NCBI GenBank assembly: GCA_021464415.1
Contig: CM038466.1
Coordinates: 29,108,833-29,172,832 of the forward strand
Direction: 5' to 3'
Origin: Lonicera japonica
Taxonomy: Eukaryota > Streptophyta > Magnoliopsida > Dipsacales > Caprifoliaceae
DNA length: 64,000 nucleotides
The notes under the pieces were generated by a model. The model did not search any database, was not told the DNA's origin, and saw nothing but the letters and a program-made list of their open reading frames with translations. Shown piece after piece: positions 47,601 through 60,002 of this stretch; the stretch's first letter is position 1, and every line of letters begins with the position of its first letter. Made by a program: the position numbers and the translations under genes.

Positions 47601-48840
47601 GTTCAATGAATTGAAAATAATTTTTAACTTAAAAGTTTTCTTTTCTTCCATACGAATGATACGGTATGTATTTATTTAGTTGGCCATGAAAATAAGAAAA
47701 TAAATTGTAATTATCCGTGAAATAAGATTAAAAATAAATAAATTAGAATTCCAAAATTTTCGTTACACGCCAAAAATAAGAAAAAAGAAGGAAGGTACTA
47801 AAAAAAAAGCTGCATGAGAAGTGAGTCAATACGTCAACAATTTGACACGGCAAGCAAATCAACGGCCGTGATTGGGCCAGAGTGGCGTGGAAGGACAAAC
47901 AACGTTTGATGGCGACAGTTATAGCAGACATATTCGAGAAAGATGAATACGACGTCGCCGTGCACGACAAAAGCAACGAAAGTGATGGGGCAATTTTATA
48001 ATACTGGCGTCCGCATTTGGTCTTCGTTTACACTATCGGATCATCAGTCGTCGATTTCAACATCTTTGACCTTTTTACCCTCTGTTTTTTCATACTTGTT
48101 TTGGGGACCACTTTCAACGTGGAATTTACAGCCACTCAAGACTCAACACGTGTATCTCCCAGCTGGACAGTCTAGCTGCATCTAGACCTTCCATGTCGGC
48201 ATCCGGGGCCCACAATGCAACTAATGCCAATATGAGAAACGCTAACGTCAAGTCATCCGTTTCAAAAACGATAATAAAATGCGTCACGAAAGAAGATAAA
48301 TTGGTATATATTTTACGTGAGAGATTTTGTGTTTGTGTTGTCTTCGTGTATAGAGTTTATAGTCAATACTCTAATTCGAATAGTTATAACTTTTTTTTTT
48401 ATATGAATGAATGGTAAATTTGCTTTTTATCTATGTTTTTGACATTATGCTTATTCGATGATTTTGTAATGTTTAAAAGATGAAAAAACCAAAATATACC
48501 ATTTTATTATGAATAATGCAATTGTACAAAAAGGGGCATAAATCTACCATTGAGCTAACTACAATATTGGCTCGTTTAATTTTAAGATTTGAACAATAGT
48601 ATAAACGAAAAGCGATATATTAAAAAGAATTGGAGTATTTTTATTTTTACAATTTGAGATGCTCACAATGATACAGATTTAGGCATTTTCAATTGTTACC
48701 ATATCTCTTTAAGGTGACACAAAAATCAACTACAAAACGTCCCTAAAAACTAATTTTGAGTTAGATAAATGTCCATGGAAATAATCACACTTTTTTTGCA
48801 ATGCTTAATTTTCTGTAAACTATTCATTATTTTTTTTAAA

Positions 48841-48876
48841 AAGAAGAAGAAGAAGAAGAAGAAGAAGAAGAAGAGA
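48841..48876. repeat. (AAG)n microsatellite
   Basis: An uninterrupted run of about eleven AAG units, followed by 'agagagata'. Confidence 0.9.
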
Positions 48877-49697
48877 GATAAGGCACTAAATTATATTTAA
48901 AAAAAAAGATAAAAATTATGGTTTTTAACATTTGGGTGGGGGCACTTGCCCCGCGTTCCCTCTATATACGCTCGACATTGTTTATAAAATGACATCATAA
49001 TTTTTTTTAATTGCGGGAAATTATTTTTAATTTGTTTTCTAATCCTGATATATATCTAAATATAAATAGTTCAATTTGAGCAAGAATTTCCTGGAATATC
49101 ACGTTTTTATTTATTCCTTACAAAATTTGTTTATACCTTTATTATTTTTTAAAAAATAGTTATTTTAATACTCGTTGCTCTAGTTCAAAATTTGTTTCAA
49201 ATTTATTTTCCAAGATTACGATTGTACAATAGACATTAATATGTAGGAGATAATTTTTCACATACATGTTTATGGAGGTAAATAGAATTACGAACTAGAT
49301 ATAGTTCAATATATTTTAATCAAATTGACACATAAGACGTAGATGCATTTACAAGTAACTTTTGTAGATATTATAACTGTACGTCTAAGAATTGAATATG
49401 TTGATTTTTAGTTGCCAAGAACATCTCCGTTAATCAAATTTTAATTATTTATGAAGCAAACTTAATAATGTTGAGTTAAAATGTCATTTTTGTGCAGTGG
49501 TTGAACATGGACTCGTCAAGTATATATAATCCAATTCCCAGTTTACCACACCATATATATATTAGAAGAATATCAAGAGAACTTCAATTGTGAAATAAAA
49601 ATAACTTGTTCTTTCTTCACAATGTTTGGGTTTCCTAATTAATTGGGTCGTTTAGAATTACATATATAAAATTTATTAATTGGACAATTAAAAAAAA

Positions 49698-50332
49698 GGT
49701 CTTATTAGAAAAAGATTTTCACATTAAAGCCAAGAAATAATTTTTTTGTAAATGAAGGGCCTATTTTTTTATTTTATTGATAATATGACATGTATCTTTT
49801 TTTTTTCATTGCAAAATGACATACCAATCCTTAAAATAAACTAAAAAATACCAATATGCATTAAAATATGGATTGCATTGTGAACTTTGTAGTCTATATT
49901 TCACTGCAATATGAACTTTGTAGTCTATATTTCACTACAATATGAACTTTGCAGCAGTCCACATCTTACTGCAATATGAACTTTGCAGTACATATTTTTT
50001 GTGCAAAGTTCATATTGCAGTCCATACTTTACTGCAATGTGAACTTTGCAGTTCATATTTCTAGTGCAAAGTTCATATTACAGTCTATATTTCACTGCAA
50101 TATGAACTTTGCAGTTCATATTTTTTGTGCAAATTTCATAAGGAGGCGGTAATTTAGGTAATATATAACATGTTTTTATTAATTAAATGATATTTAATTT
50201 TATTCAAATACCTTCATTTAAAATATAAAACAAAATATGCCTCTTACACTAATCACCAATTAAAAATAGTTATTTCATTCAAAAAAAATTTATTCATTGG
50301 ATTTTTGGAAAAAATCAATATTTAATAAGACC
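49698..50332. mobile_element. MITE carrying an internal palindromic minisatellite
   Basis: Ends 'ggtcttattagaaaaagatt' and 'aatcaatatttaataagacc' are inverted repeats. The centre (49868-50140) holds eight variants of a 'gcaatatgaactttgcag' motif, six in one direction and two inverted. The flank 'aacatgtttttattaattaa' followed by 'atgatatttaa' is shared with the relative at 58628-58970, showing that the minisatellite belongs to a mobile unit. No TSD was clear. Confidence 0.65.
49868..50140. repeat. Minisatellite of a TGCA...TGCA palindromic motif
   Basis: Units of about 31-36 bp: 'tttcactgcaatatgaactt' then 'tgcagtctata', repeated with variations such as 'tgcaatgtgaactttgcag', and inverted 'tgcaaagttcatattgcag'. 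The motif begins and ends with TGCA, so direct and inverted copies can pair with each other. Confidence 0.8.
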
Positions 50333-50611
50333 TTCTACCTAATTTCTAGTTTAATAATTATCTAATGCTTATTAAAGAATGTACAATTACCATAAACAAA
50401 CTAAATAATTTAATCTGAGGCTTTCAATAACCAATTATTCATATTTTTGAATTCCCAAATTTACGCGCACTCATTTGGAAATTCAAAAGTATACATATTA
50501 AAAATTAAGGATTCCCAGGAAAAACATTGGGTTGGGTCGGAATTACATTACAAAGTATGCGTATTTAATTATTTCACCCCCTAAATATGGCTTATAATAA
50601 TTTTCATCAGT

Positions 50612-50992
50612 CCCCTTCTCTTAAAAACTGTTTTTAAGTTAGTTAACTTAAGGACCGACCATTTCGAGAGGTAAACATGTGAATTTTTCATGAAACTTGA
50701 TGGGAGTGATCTCTATAACGAGTAGTTCATCTCCACCAAATGTCATCAAAAAAATTAAATGGAAAGTGGGTTAACTAAAAATCTAAAATTTCAACATCCA
50801 AAAATACGTATGAATATCCAATTTTCAGTTAACCCACTTCCCGGTTGATTTTTTTTATTAAATTTGATATAGATGATCTACTCATTATAAAGATAATCTC
50901 CACCAAGTTTCATGAAAAAATTCACCTATTTACTTCTAAAAAAAACGGTACTTATGTTAGTTAACTGAAGGACAGTCTTAAAGAGAAGGGCT
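50612..50992. mobile_element. Foldback element, diverged copy
   Basis: 'ccccttctcttaaaaactg' at the left and 'cagtcttaaagagaaggg' at the right pair, as do 'tagttaacttaagga' and 'gttagttaactgaaggac'. Inner modules 'catgaaacttgatgggagtg' and 'taacccacttcccggttga' match the other family members. Not flanked by TA repeats. Confidence 0.65.
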
Positions 50993-53074
50993 CTCTAACT
51001 TTCATTGCTAATTTCTTTGTATTTTATTGGCAAAAGTTCAAGTTATATCGGTGCAAAATTATAAAGTTTTACGCCCGTTCGTAACTTTTTCTTAAATTCA
51101 TAATTTATTAATTCTACTGTTAAATAAGTTGTTTTTATTACATTTATCAACTATGCAAAGTTTTAAATCAATTTAATTTTTGTAACCATATAACTATTAT
51201 TTTTACTTTTATTTAATTTTTGTAAGATATATAAAATGTAACAGACTCAATTTCGATCATTCTTTTCTAAATCGAAATATCCCCTTAAGTAATACGGAGT
51301 AACATTTTGAAAGATGAATTGACTTGCAACTCTTTAATTTAAAAAAAGTATTGATTATCAAAATTTCGCCTATTGCCTTGTTCAAACTGGAAAGTTGTCA
51401 TTGTTGTAATGTTTTTAAATTATTAATTAAACTTTTACTTTGATTTAAATTAATAAATAAATTCTCGATTACTTCCTTTCACGCTGCAATGGAAATAGTA
51501 ATTTACGCATAACAACCATCTAATTCTTTAAATGTTTTCATAAATTTCAGTTTGCTACGTGTCCTACATAAAGATATTGACAGGCTTATATTATAATTTA
51601 AAATAAGTATATATTATTTTAATCTAACAAAAATATTAAAGAAACAAATTTTTATGCAATATTTCAAATGAAGAAAGAGACACTTATGTCTCTATCCATG
51701 TTGTCCAAACATCAGCTTGTCCACAAGCCAAATCTAATTTCGGCTCGACTTAGCCGGTTGGTAAAATTCTGCCCCTTTTTTTTTTTTTTTTTTTTGCATC
51801 GGCTAGTGTTTTGCCAAATAAACTTGTATGCCTCAAATTCACGGTAAAAATATGCCTCTTAATTCTTGACGGTATTGTAATTTGTTAGTGCTTTTTTTTT
51901 TTTTTGTCTTGTAATAAATAAATTTTGAGTCTATTTTACATGTATGTGACTGTTGCACATGTTGGTTGACTTCTCATTTATAGTTGTATAAAAAAAAGTT
52001 GTATTGTATAGAGAAAAATATTGTGTTGTGAAATTATGGTTTTGAATAAAAAAATATGATTCTTAATCGCTACATTAAAAAAAATTGAGTTAAAATTTCA
52101 TTTACAAAAGAAAAAAAAGTACTTTTTTTTACCTAAAATATCCTTTAATTTGGACAGGAGCTCTGAACGCTGGATTTCGTTGGACATCCACTTGTTGTGG
52201 GTCTTGTTCATTAGACCCTAGAGAGTACATTGTAGCGGGTGGATGGTGAAACCTACGACCACCTTAGTTAAGATGTGAAGAATGGTTTTTTTTATTTTAA
52301 CAAAAAAAAAATAGAGATGTGAAAAAGAAAGAGAAAGAGTACTACAAATGTATAATTGAATTTGGAAAGAAATATTTTGAAAAAAATCACATCACACCAT
52401 ATATATTGAGCTTGCTTAAACATAATAATAAAACATGTATTGCTTGCAAATAATCATATCAAGAAAATTTTGAATATTTTTGAAATATGTCCTTATAAAC
52501 AAAAAAGAAAGAAAGTATGATCTCATTCTTTCAAAAGGGACCTCTTTGCTAATTGACACTAAAAAGCAATCCAATGCCACATGCATTGCAAAACTTTTCA
52601 ACTCTTTAGCATATAATTAATTAATTAGTGCTGATTATATACTTTTTTATTAATTGTCACCTAATATGAAATTAAAATTAGTTTTGGGTCCTTTGTTGCA
52701 GATTCTTCAATTTGATACACTAATTAATAAATGTTTACACCCATATTTGGTTGTGTATATATATATATAAAGTTGAAGGAGAACAATGTGAGTTTCCTTG
52801 AAGCATATATGGTGCTGGGCCTGCTGGCATAAAGGAGACATGTTAATTTGTAATGGGACTTTATATTAGCAATTGATATTAAGTGTTCTTTACATCATTT
52901 TAACTAATTAATTATGATTAGAGCCATGTGCATACCACAAGTTTGCTGGCAATAAAAGTGTTATACATACATATACACCAAAAATCTGGATTTATTTTTT
53001 TTGGTTTTTTCATTTGTTATTGGTTAGAGTGTTAATTTTAAAAAATTCACTTTACACATGTAAACACATTATTG

Positions 53075-53108
<34 letters not shown>

Positions 53109-53289
53109 GTAAGGCTAACTTGGACGGAAAAAGCGCCCTTCCGGATTCAAGTTTGAAGTCTCGTCTAATGGACCAAAGAAAAAAGAATGAAAAGAAAGAT
53201 TGAAACACAAAAAATAATTGTGCTTTATTTTTTTGTATCGAACATATTATTTTTCATCCTCTATTATTGTTATTGTTATTATTCTTATT
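50993..53289. other. AT-rich intergenic DNA
   Basis: No coding region. Poly(T) runs lie at about 51777-51795 and 51892-51905, and (TA)n tracts at 52759-52770 and 53081-53105. A short GC-richer patch is at 52150-52270. Nothing else is supported. Confidence 0.45.
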
Positions 53290-53768
53290 AGGTTTCCGCC
53301 ACCTTCGATCTTCACCCTCCACCTCAAATCTTTGCCGCCGCATTCGCCATCGCCACTGCCACCACCATTCCCTTCCCTAAACCATTGCTCCAGCGGACTA
53401 TCAGGCCTCAAAACGACCATCGTCTCATATATTTCTAAGACCTGGCGAACACTCGGGCTCCTCCTTCACCTCGAAGTCTTTGTCCGTCCAGACTGGTAAA
53501 ATCGGATCGTCATAGCTCTCATCGTATTCCTCTTCAAATTCTCAATCGAAAAATGAATCCACAAAATCTAGGGTTTGGGATTTGATGGAGGAGAAACCCT
53601 TTCGTAAGTCATTGATTTCGGTTTCCTTGTGAAGGCTCTCAAAGTGTGAAGGAATGAGGTGATGGGAAAGGATGAAAGAGATGATGATTACTTGAAGGAT
53701 TTGAGAGGGAATAATGTAGATGAAAGAGAAGAGGAGGCGATGATTGAAGACAGTGATGAAGACGCCAT
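53290..53768 (-). pseudogene. Decayed fragment of an unidentified host gene
   Basis: The segment has higher GC than its surroundings. On the minus strand, from ATG at 53768, it reads MASSSLSSIIASSSLSSTLF, which resembles a plastid transit peptide. After a stretch with stops, another frame reads EEEYDESYDDPILPVWTDKD followed by FEVKEEPECSPGL (about 53545-53410). Further down, frames change and stops accumulate. The pieces could be exons of one gene or unrelated frames. No family is recognised, and it is antisense to the LINE remnant that follows. Confidence 0.3.
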
Positions 53769-53817
53769 TTTCGTGAGAGCTTTCAAGAAAAATCGCAATG
53801 TGTGTTCTTAAGAGAGG

Positions 53818-54545
53818 TTGTTTTGCAACTCTCTGTTGGGTTCTGTGTCTCTCGAGGAGATGCACACTTTTGCCTCAGTTGCTTGGTTTATTTGGCATGA
53901 TCGGAATGTGTTAATGCAAGGGAATGTGGGCCGATCGAGCGAGGGTTTGTGGCAAGCGGCGAGATTGTGGCTCTCGACCTTTCTTCAAGTTCAGCGGGAG
54001 GTTTCAGTCCTAGCCCCTTTGCAGATTTCTAAGTGGGTAAGGCCAGTTTTGGGAGTTGCAAAAATTAATGTTGATGCTGCTGTTAATCCATGTGTTTCGA
54101 AGTCTGGTCTGGGGGTGATTTGCAGAAATCACATAGGTGAGATTATTGGGGCTAAAGTTGTTCCTATCTTGGTGGAGTTAGATGTGGAAGTCGCGGAAGC
54201 CCGAGCTTTGCTTGAAGGCGTGAAGATGGGGGTTGAGCTCGGGTTGAAGAAGGTAGAGCTAGAGAGTGATGCGTTGTGAGTGGTGCGAATGGTGGAGGAT
54301 AAGGCCCCGTCACTAGCGGATGTCGGGGTGTATGTTTTGGATGCTTTGGATCAAGCGAAGAGTTTCGAATCATTTTCCTGTTCTCATGTTCTAAGGTCTG
54401 CTAATGCAGCAGCCCATGCGTTAGCTTCGGAAGCGTTGCAATTTGAAGAGGTTCAATCTTGGGGCGCTAGCTCTCCGGGTTGGCTTCTCCGTATTGTTTC
54501 GAATGATTTATGTTAATTTAGGATGTTTGCTTTCAAAAAAAAAAA
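53818..54545 (+). pseudogene. 5'-truncated LINE 3' end with RNase H domain
   Basis: The frame 53818-54516 has one internal stop (TGA at 54277). It starts with the region between reverse transcriptase and RNase H (FASVAWFIWHDRNVLMQG), then an RNase H domain: KINVDAAVNPCVSKSGLGVI, VEVAEARALLEGVKMG, KKVELESDAL, and SHVLRSANAAAHALASEA with the 'R.AN..AH.LA' motif. Acidic residues D, E and D are kept. An A-rich tail (54535-54545) follows 40 bp after the stop, so this is an L1-like insertion truncated at its 5' end. A clear TSD was not found. Confidence 0.75.
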
Positions 54546-56687
54546 GAGTATTGAGTCCAAAACTATAAATTTAGCACTGTAAATGTGGTTTTGAACTCCT
54601 TTGTAACAAACGGGAGCTTGTCGGAATTCTCTTCTCTCTTTCTGTTTTTTTTTCTTTCTTCTTTTTTTTTAAAGAATTTGATATTTTTAAACTATGGTTA
54701 AATTAAATTAAACTGTACATGATTAAATTATGTTTAAATTTTAACTGAAGTGGACGGAATTGCACCAAAGTCTAATTTTGAAACAAAAGAGTACCTAAGT
54801 CTAATTTTACCAATTATGAGAATACTTAAGTCTAAATTGCCATTTTGTTTACAAGGGAATCACTCTAGTTCCATACTCCAAATCAGCTATATAAACAATT
54901 GGCACAATTAACCTAGGCACGCTCTCACACTCGCCGACCACAATTAAACAAGACTTGCGCTTCGAAAAAGAGTCGAACAGCTGACCTCTCAATATATTAG
55001 AAAGACCTCAAGTTCGCTCCCCTTATTAGTCACGCTATGTCCCGGAGGCCCATGCCATTGTTGTTAGTTAAAATATTAATAGACTCCTTCGAAAATCTAG
55101 CCATCATGCACGAGCATAACACCCATGTTTGGTAGATTCATTTGTAAATCTTTTGACAGTATTAATTAGTTAATTACTAATTATTACTTTAGTTTTGTAT
55201 TTATATATGTTCTTGGGCAAATACATCTGATTCTGTTCAGTAGCTCATACCTCTAGATCCCAGGTTAACTCTCAAACATTATCATCTGACCTAGAAATTA
55301 ACAATTATTAATATATGTACTCATTCAATTAATTAATGATTAACTAATAAGTTTTTTACTTATATTTTTTTATTGTAAAGATTCTTCATTAGGTTTGAAT
55401 TTTGCACTTATCATCTTCGGCCTAAGAGCCCGGATGATTTATTTACTTATTTTCATGTCGAGCCTTGTGCCAATGTCTTTTCTTTTCCTATAAAATATTC
55501 ATGCTCACTCTCGGCTCTTATCCTGACAAAGTACAACCTTAAGTATGATATTTTAGTTATTTAAAATTTTCTTTTAATTTTTTTAATATAAGTAATAAGT
55601 AGATTTTATTGGCTTGTTTGAAGATGAAAATAAAGTTAAAATAGAGTGTTCTTAAATATATTTACAAAATTAATTTTTTTACATTATTAAAATTTAAAAT
55701 TAAGTCAAACTTATCCTAAAAAAAGCATAAGAAACTTTCTTCTCGCCCCAATTTTTTTCTGAAGAAAAAATCATCGCTATTCATTTTTTTTCTGCTAGTG
55801 TTTTTTTCCCGGTCATTCTTTTTCTAAAATTTTTGATAAAAATAAATTTGATATTTTAATATTTTTGACGTAGTAAATTAAGACATATTTATATAGTATA
55901 AGAATTAATTATTACTTTTGTTAATTAAATAGTTAATTTCAACAGTTCTTCCGAATCTTTGCAATCTAACATAACTTATTACTCTATATCGCTCACATGT
56001 ACGTTTTAGAGAGAGAGAGAGGGAGAGATAGTTTACATATGTATGTATAAAAAATATTAATAAAGAAAAAAAATAGTGAAGGGCTTTTCGGGGCTTTTCT
56101 TTAAATATAATTAATGTTTAAATTTTCATATTATAAAAAAATAAATTTAAATTTTTTTATTAATAATTGTGTTGAAAACAATTAATAATTTTTTCAGAAT
56201 GCTAAAAAATTAAAGGATGATCTAAATTTGATTAAAAACAGAGTAAATATTTCAAGTACATGAAAATTTTATTTTGTATATCAAAACATACTACTATATA
56301 TATATATGGATTAGAGCTTTTGATCTTTTAATATTTTTGATGTAGTGTATTAAGACTTATAGTTACTTACTAGAAAAAAATAAAACTTGTAAACAAATTT
56401 AAAATATGAATAATAACCATTTAAGAGTAATGAATAATAAAATATTATATGAAATTTCATAAAATTGCTAAAAATGTATTTATCACAATTAATATTTTGT
56501 ATCTTTAGATGTACTATTTAGACGAAATTTTTAATAAAATTTATTAAGAACAATGTAATTTTTGTTTATTATGTCTTATATTAATGAAAGATTTAATATT
56601 ATTTATGTTGTTACTTTTAGCGACAAAACTTTATAGTCTCTACATTGTTTCAGTAAACTCACCCCACCACAGGGGTGAAGTGCAAGA
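54546..56687. other. AT-rich intergenic DNA with a SINE candidate
   Basis: Apart from the SINE candidate at 54840-55060, no gene or element is seen. The segment 54725-54845 has two variants of 'accaaagtctaatttt', like a short local repeat. A GA-rich run ('gagagagagagggagagata') lies at about 56011-56030. Confidence 0.4.
54840..55060 (-). repeat. Candidate tRNA-derived SINE
   Basis: On the minus strand 'acatagcgtgactaataagg' (near 55040-55021) has the shape of an A-box, and 'gtcagctgttcgactctt' (near 54985-54968) contains the B-box core GTTCGACTC. The spacing of about 50 bp suits a tRNA head. A roughly 130-bp tRNA-unrelated body follows. No poly(A) or T-rich tail and no TSD could be fixed. 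Confidence 0.45.
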
Positions 56688-56695
56688 TTTTTTAA

Positions 56696-57102
56696 GGGTG
56701 TCGTTATTTACAACCACTAAATCTATCACAAACACCCCCTTGCCACAAACGCCCCTCAAAGGTAAATTTTTAATCACTAACACTCCCTAAGACCCGCTTA
56801 ATGAGAGGTGAGTGCAAATGCACACACTCGCCTTACTTGAGGAAAGTTTTTTTGTAATAACTCGCCTAATATCATGTAATGGATTACTAGGGTGTTTTTG
56901 AAATAAAGCTTGTCTAATGAGAGGTGAGTGCACTCACATAAACTAGTCTTATATGAGGAGAGTGTGTTACTAAATACTCACTTAAAATTAGGCAATGGAA
57001 GAGAGTGTTCGTGACAAATAAGGTGGTGTTAAAATGCGTTTTTAGTTAAATTTTAGAGTATAGTGTTTGTAACAGATTTAAGAGGTGTAAATAACATCAC
57101 CC
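56696..57102. mobile_element. 407-bp MITE with 8-bp TSD
   Basis: TIRs of about 43 bp: 'gggtgtcgttatttacaacc' on the left and the inverse of 'aggtgtaaataacatcaccc' on the right. Flanked by TTTTTTAA (56688-56695 and 57103-57110). An 8-bp TSD suggests the hAT superfamily. The interior holds two diverged direct copies of a block starting 'taatgagaggtgagtgca' (56800 and 56919). Non-coding. Confidence 0.75.
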
Positions 57103-57395
57103 TTTTTTAAAGATTTGATGGGGGTGATAAGAAAATATTCTTACACTGGGAGTTAGAAGACTGATTTTGTGGGTACATTTAAGAACACCAAAATATAAAC
57201 GCCTTATGTGAATACTCGCACTTTAAATCACTAATAAAGTTAAAGTTCATATCTAAGTTTTAGGGTTTTCAGTTTATAGCATTCATATGCATATGAACTG
57301 ACATAATAAATCTGACTAGTTTACCGGGCAAGAAATGTTATTTTCATAATTTGTATTTATCTCATCTAGACAAAATAGTTAACAAAAGACGTAAG

Positions 57396-57796
57396 CAGTG
57401 GCGTAGCCAAAAATTCGAAGTTGGATGTGCGTAATTCGAGCCGATCAGTGATGAGTGGGAGTGGCTAAGTAGTTGCTGGACGGAATCGCCAGTCACATAA
57501 TGTGGAGTGAAACGATCAAACAAAACGAAAAAAAAAGAGAAAAACAGGAAAGAACTGAGAAAAGAACGGAAAAATAAAGGGGGAGAGTGAGGTCTCAGAA
57601 TCTTTCTCCTCTTCATTTAAGTGTATTTCAATTCTCAAAATGCTCCTCAACTTTTATTTCTTACAATTACATACCCCCAACTATAAATTTATGTATATAA
57701 ATCTCTATATTTTATTTATTTTATTTTTAAAAAAAAAATTCCGAAATCGTCGGGGGTGCACGCGCATCCCCTCGTCTCTATGTGGCTACGCCACTG
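57396..57796. mobile_element. 401-bp hAT-type MITE
   Basis: Perfect 14-bp TIRs CAGTGGCGTAGCCA and TGGCTACGCCACTG, of the common Ac-like 'CAGTGGCGGA' type. The 8-bp TSD GACGTAAG / GATGTAAG (57388-57395 and 57797-57804) has one mismatch. No transposase; the short minus-strand frame inside is low-complexity. Confidence 0.85.
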
Positions 57797-58046
57797 GATG
57801 TAAGTGATCTGATGGTTCAACATATGTTTAACTTATTTTGATATGAGAATGTTGAAATTTTGTAAGAACCGCAATTTTTATGAAAAAGAAAATTAAAGAA
57901 TAAAATTAATAATTTAAACATACGGCACAATTTTAAGACAGTTGAATTAATTAATCTAATATAACTTTTATAATATAAATAATAAATAAATAGTAAGTAT
58001 CATATAACTACCATTTTTGCTCCACCCGATTTTTCGGAGTGCGCTT

Positions 58047-59905
58047 TGTTGACCTTAAAGTCAATTAATCTTATTTTGATAATTACAATAAGTTAATAAA
58101 GTGTTATTTAACTCGGTTGTTCCAATGATGATAGCCAGTTTAACCGATATATCTTCCGACCAAGTGTAACTTTAAACCGAAGCAATCAAAATCTCACACA
58201 AGCTTTACAAACGCCTCTACTCACAAGAAATGAACTCAAGTGATGTACATGTACTATACAAAGCCAATAAAAGATCTAGATCATCAAGTAAGTGAAGATA
58301 TGCACAAGAATAATTTCCACATGTTCTACAAGTTATCAAAACCAAGAAAGGATTAAGAACATCAAACAAGTGAAGATACGCACAAGAAAATCAAGCATCA
58401 CGAAGACTCGAATTATCATTAAATTGAGTGAGTGCTTAGATTTTATGTAAAGTTACTTTATTGATCAAATCCCTATAGCTCAAACATATTCTTGCATCTT
58501 TTAAAGATTGATTCAAACTAGCTTGAAATTGAATTTATTTGAAAAACATCATTTTACAAAAATCGAGTTTCAAAATAAATTTATATTAATTTTAAATGAT
58601 CATATTTTAAGCTATAATAAAATTTAGGTTATTAGAGAAAGATTTTCTAAGGCCAAGGAATAGAATAAAGGGCATATCATGTTGAGCATTAAAATATGGA
58701 CTTATGAACAGTCTATATTTCACTGCAATATGAACTTTGCAATTTTATGCAATGTGAACTTTGCAGTCGACTATATTGCATCCATGTTGAACTTTGCATC
58801 CATGTGCAAAGTTCATATTGCAGTTTTTCACTGCAATATGAACTTTGCAGTTCATAAAATATGAACTTTGCAGTCTCAAATTTCATTGGTAATACATAAC
58901 ATGTTTTTATTAATTAAATGATATTTAAATTTATTCAGTTTTGATTCTAACATTGGATAAGATAATAAGGTAATAAAATTAGGCCTATCTTTGAGGTTCC
59001 ATTAGAATTTTATTTGGAACTAAATTGTTAAATTGCCATTTAAAATTCACTCAATTTTTGCCCAGTTTTGATCTAACGGTAAGATGGAGGCCTTCCCGAA
59101 CTCCGATCATTTTAAAATTTTGAGCATGAGCCAACGGTCAAATTGAGAGAAATTAACAAAACAAATTTAAATTTTTTGTCAAAACTAGCTGTTGGAAAAT
59201 TTGAAAATGTATACCTTGGAGCCAAAACCTCTCTTAATCATCCCCAACCGCCATATGGTTTTGCAAGCTATAAATATGAGTTCCTAGACATGTTTTAACA
59301 TACCTTGAATCATTCTAATACTCTATTATTCATATATTCAAATATACAAAGATTCAAGAACACATTTTGATCAATCTTTCATTTTTGAGCTATATACTTT
59401 GATCAATTTTGATATCTCTTAGTGTGAGCTTCATTTGTATTTTATCATATACAAGAGAGATATTGTACATTGGTGTTTGTCACCAAAACTCATTTGAATC
59501 ATAATTGTGAGAGGTGTATCTCATAGATTAGCAAGAGGGATTTATTGTGAAAGTATTAAAGATGTTTTCAATACTTGTGAGAGTGTGTGATAAGAATACA
59601 CTTGTAGATGTTTAATCTTCACCCGAAAGGAGATCGATTATAGTAAAAATTTTCGGGGAACTAACTGAGCACGGAGTAGGGGAACAAGCCGAACCGTGTG
59701 AACAAAAAATCTTCGACTTCGATCGGTTCAATCTTTCTATCTCTTCCTCTATTATATTGTGCTATTTATTCATTGTGTTTGGAATTAACTTTGTTCTTGA
59801 TTGCTTGATAAATATAGACATCAAATATTTTTAAATCATTTTTAAAAATTCGATTAAGTTTTAAAAACCCTATTCACCCCCCTCTAGGGTATTTTCCGAC
59901 CTACA
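58047..59905 (+). repeat. Solo LTR of the SIRE-type copia family
   Basis: Starts TGTTGACCTTAAAG, ends TTTTCCGACCTACA and is flanked by CGCTT (58042-58046 and 59906-59910). It is the reverse complement in order of the LTRs at 10836-12391 and 19663-21216, for example 'cacccccctctagggtattt' near its end. Its 1859-bp length exceeds those LTRs by about 300 bp because a MITE is inserted at about 58628. A solo LTR with TSD indicates recombination between the two LTRs of a full element in plus orientation. Confidence 0.85.
58628..58970. mobile_element. MITE with minisatellite, nested in the solo LTR
   Basis: Relative of 49698-50332: it shares 'aacatgtttttattaattaa' and six variants of the 'gcaatatgaactttgcag' motif (58720-58880), one of them inverted. 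The flanks 'aataaaattt' (58617-58626) and 'aataaaatt' (58973-58981) look like a target duplication of about 9 bp. It begins 'ggttattagagaaagatttt' versus 'ggtcttattagaaaaagatt' in the other copy. Confidence 0.65.
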
Positions 59906-60002
59906 CGCTTGAATTCTTTTGTGGAAATTTTTGTTTATGTTTCCAAATAATATGGTTATTATTTATTCTATCTAAGTTTGTTTAATGTGGTCTAATTCAA
60001 GA

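Larger units (their letters stand above)
44128..49697. other. Long AT-rich intergenic region without a recognised gene
   Basis: No coding region. A SINE-like fragment lies at 44553-44615 and a partial match to the 300-bp MITE family at about 47590-47660. An (AAG)n microsatellite runs at 48841-48876. The GC-richer patch 47810-48260 ('cacggcaagcaaatcaacgg', 'caacacgtgtatctcc', 'gtcggcatccggggcccaca') looks like promoter or leader sequence, but short frames there match nothing I know. The segment 46280-46360 ('gcaacgcaccgcgagcggag') is GC-rich and may be a repeat fragment. Confidence 0.4.

Noticed and set aside
49868..50140. CRISPR-like array
   Set aside because: The units are variable, partly inverted and without unique spacers, in a plant genome; it is a minisatellite inside a MITE.
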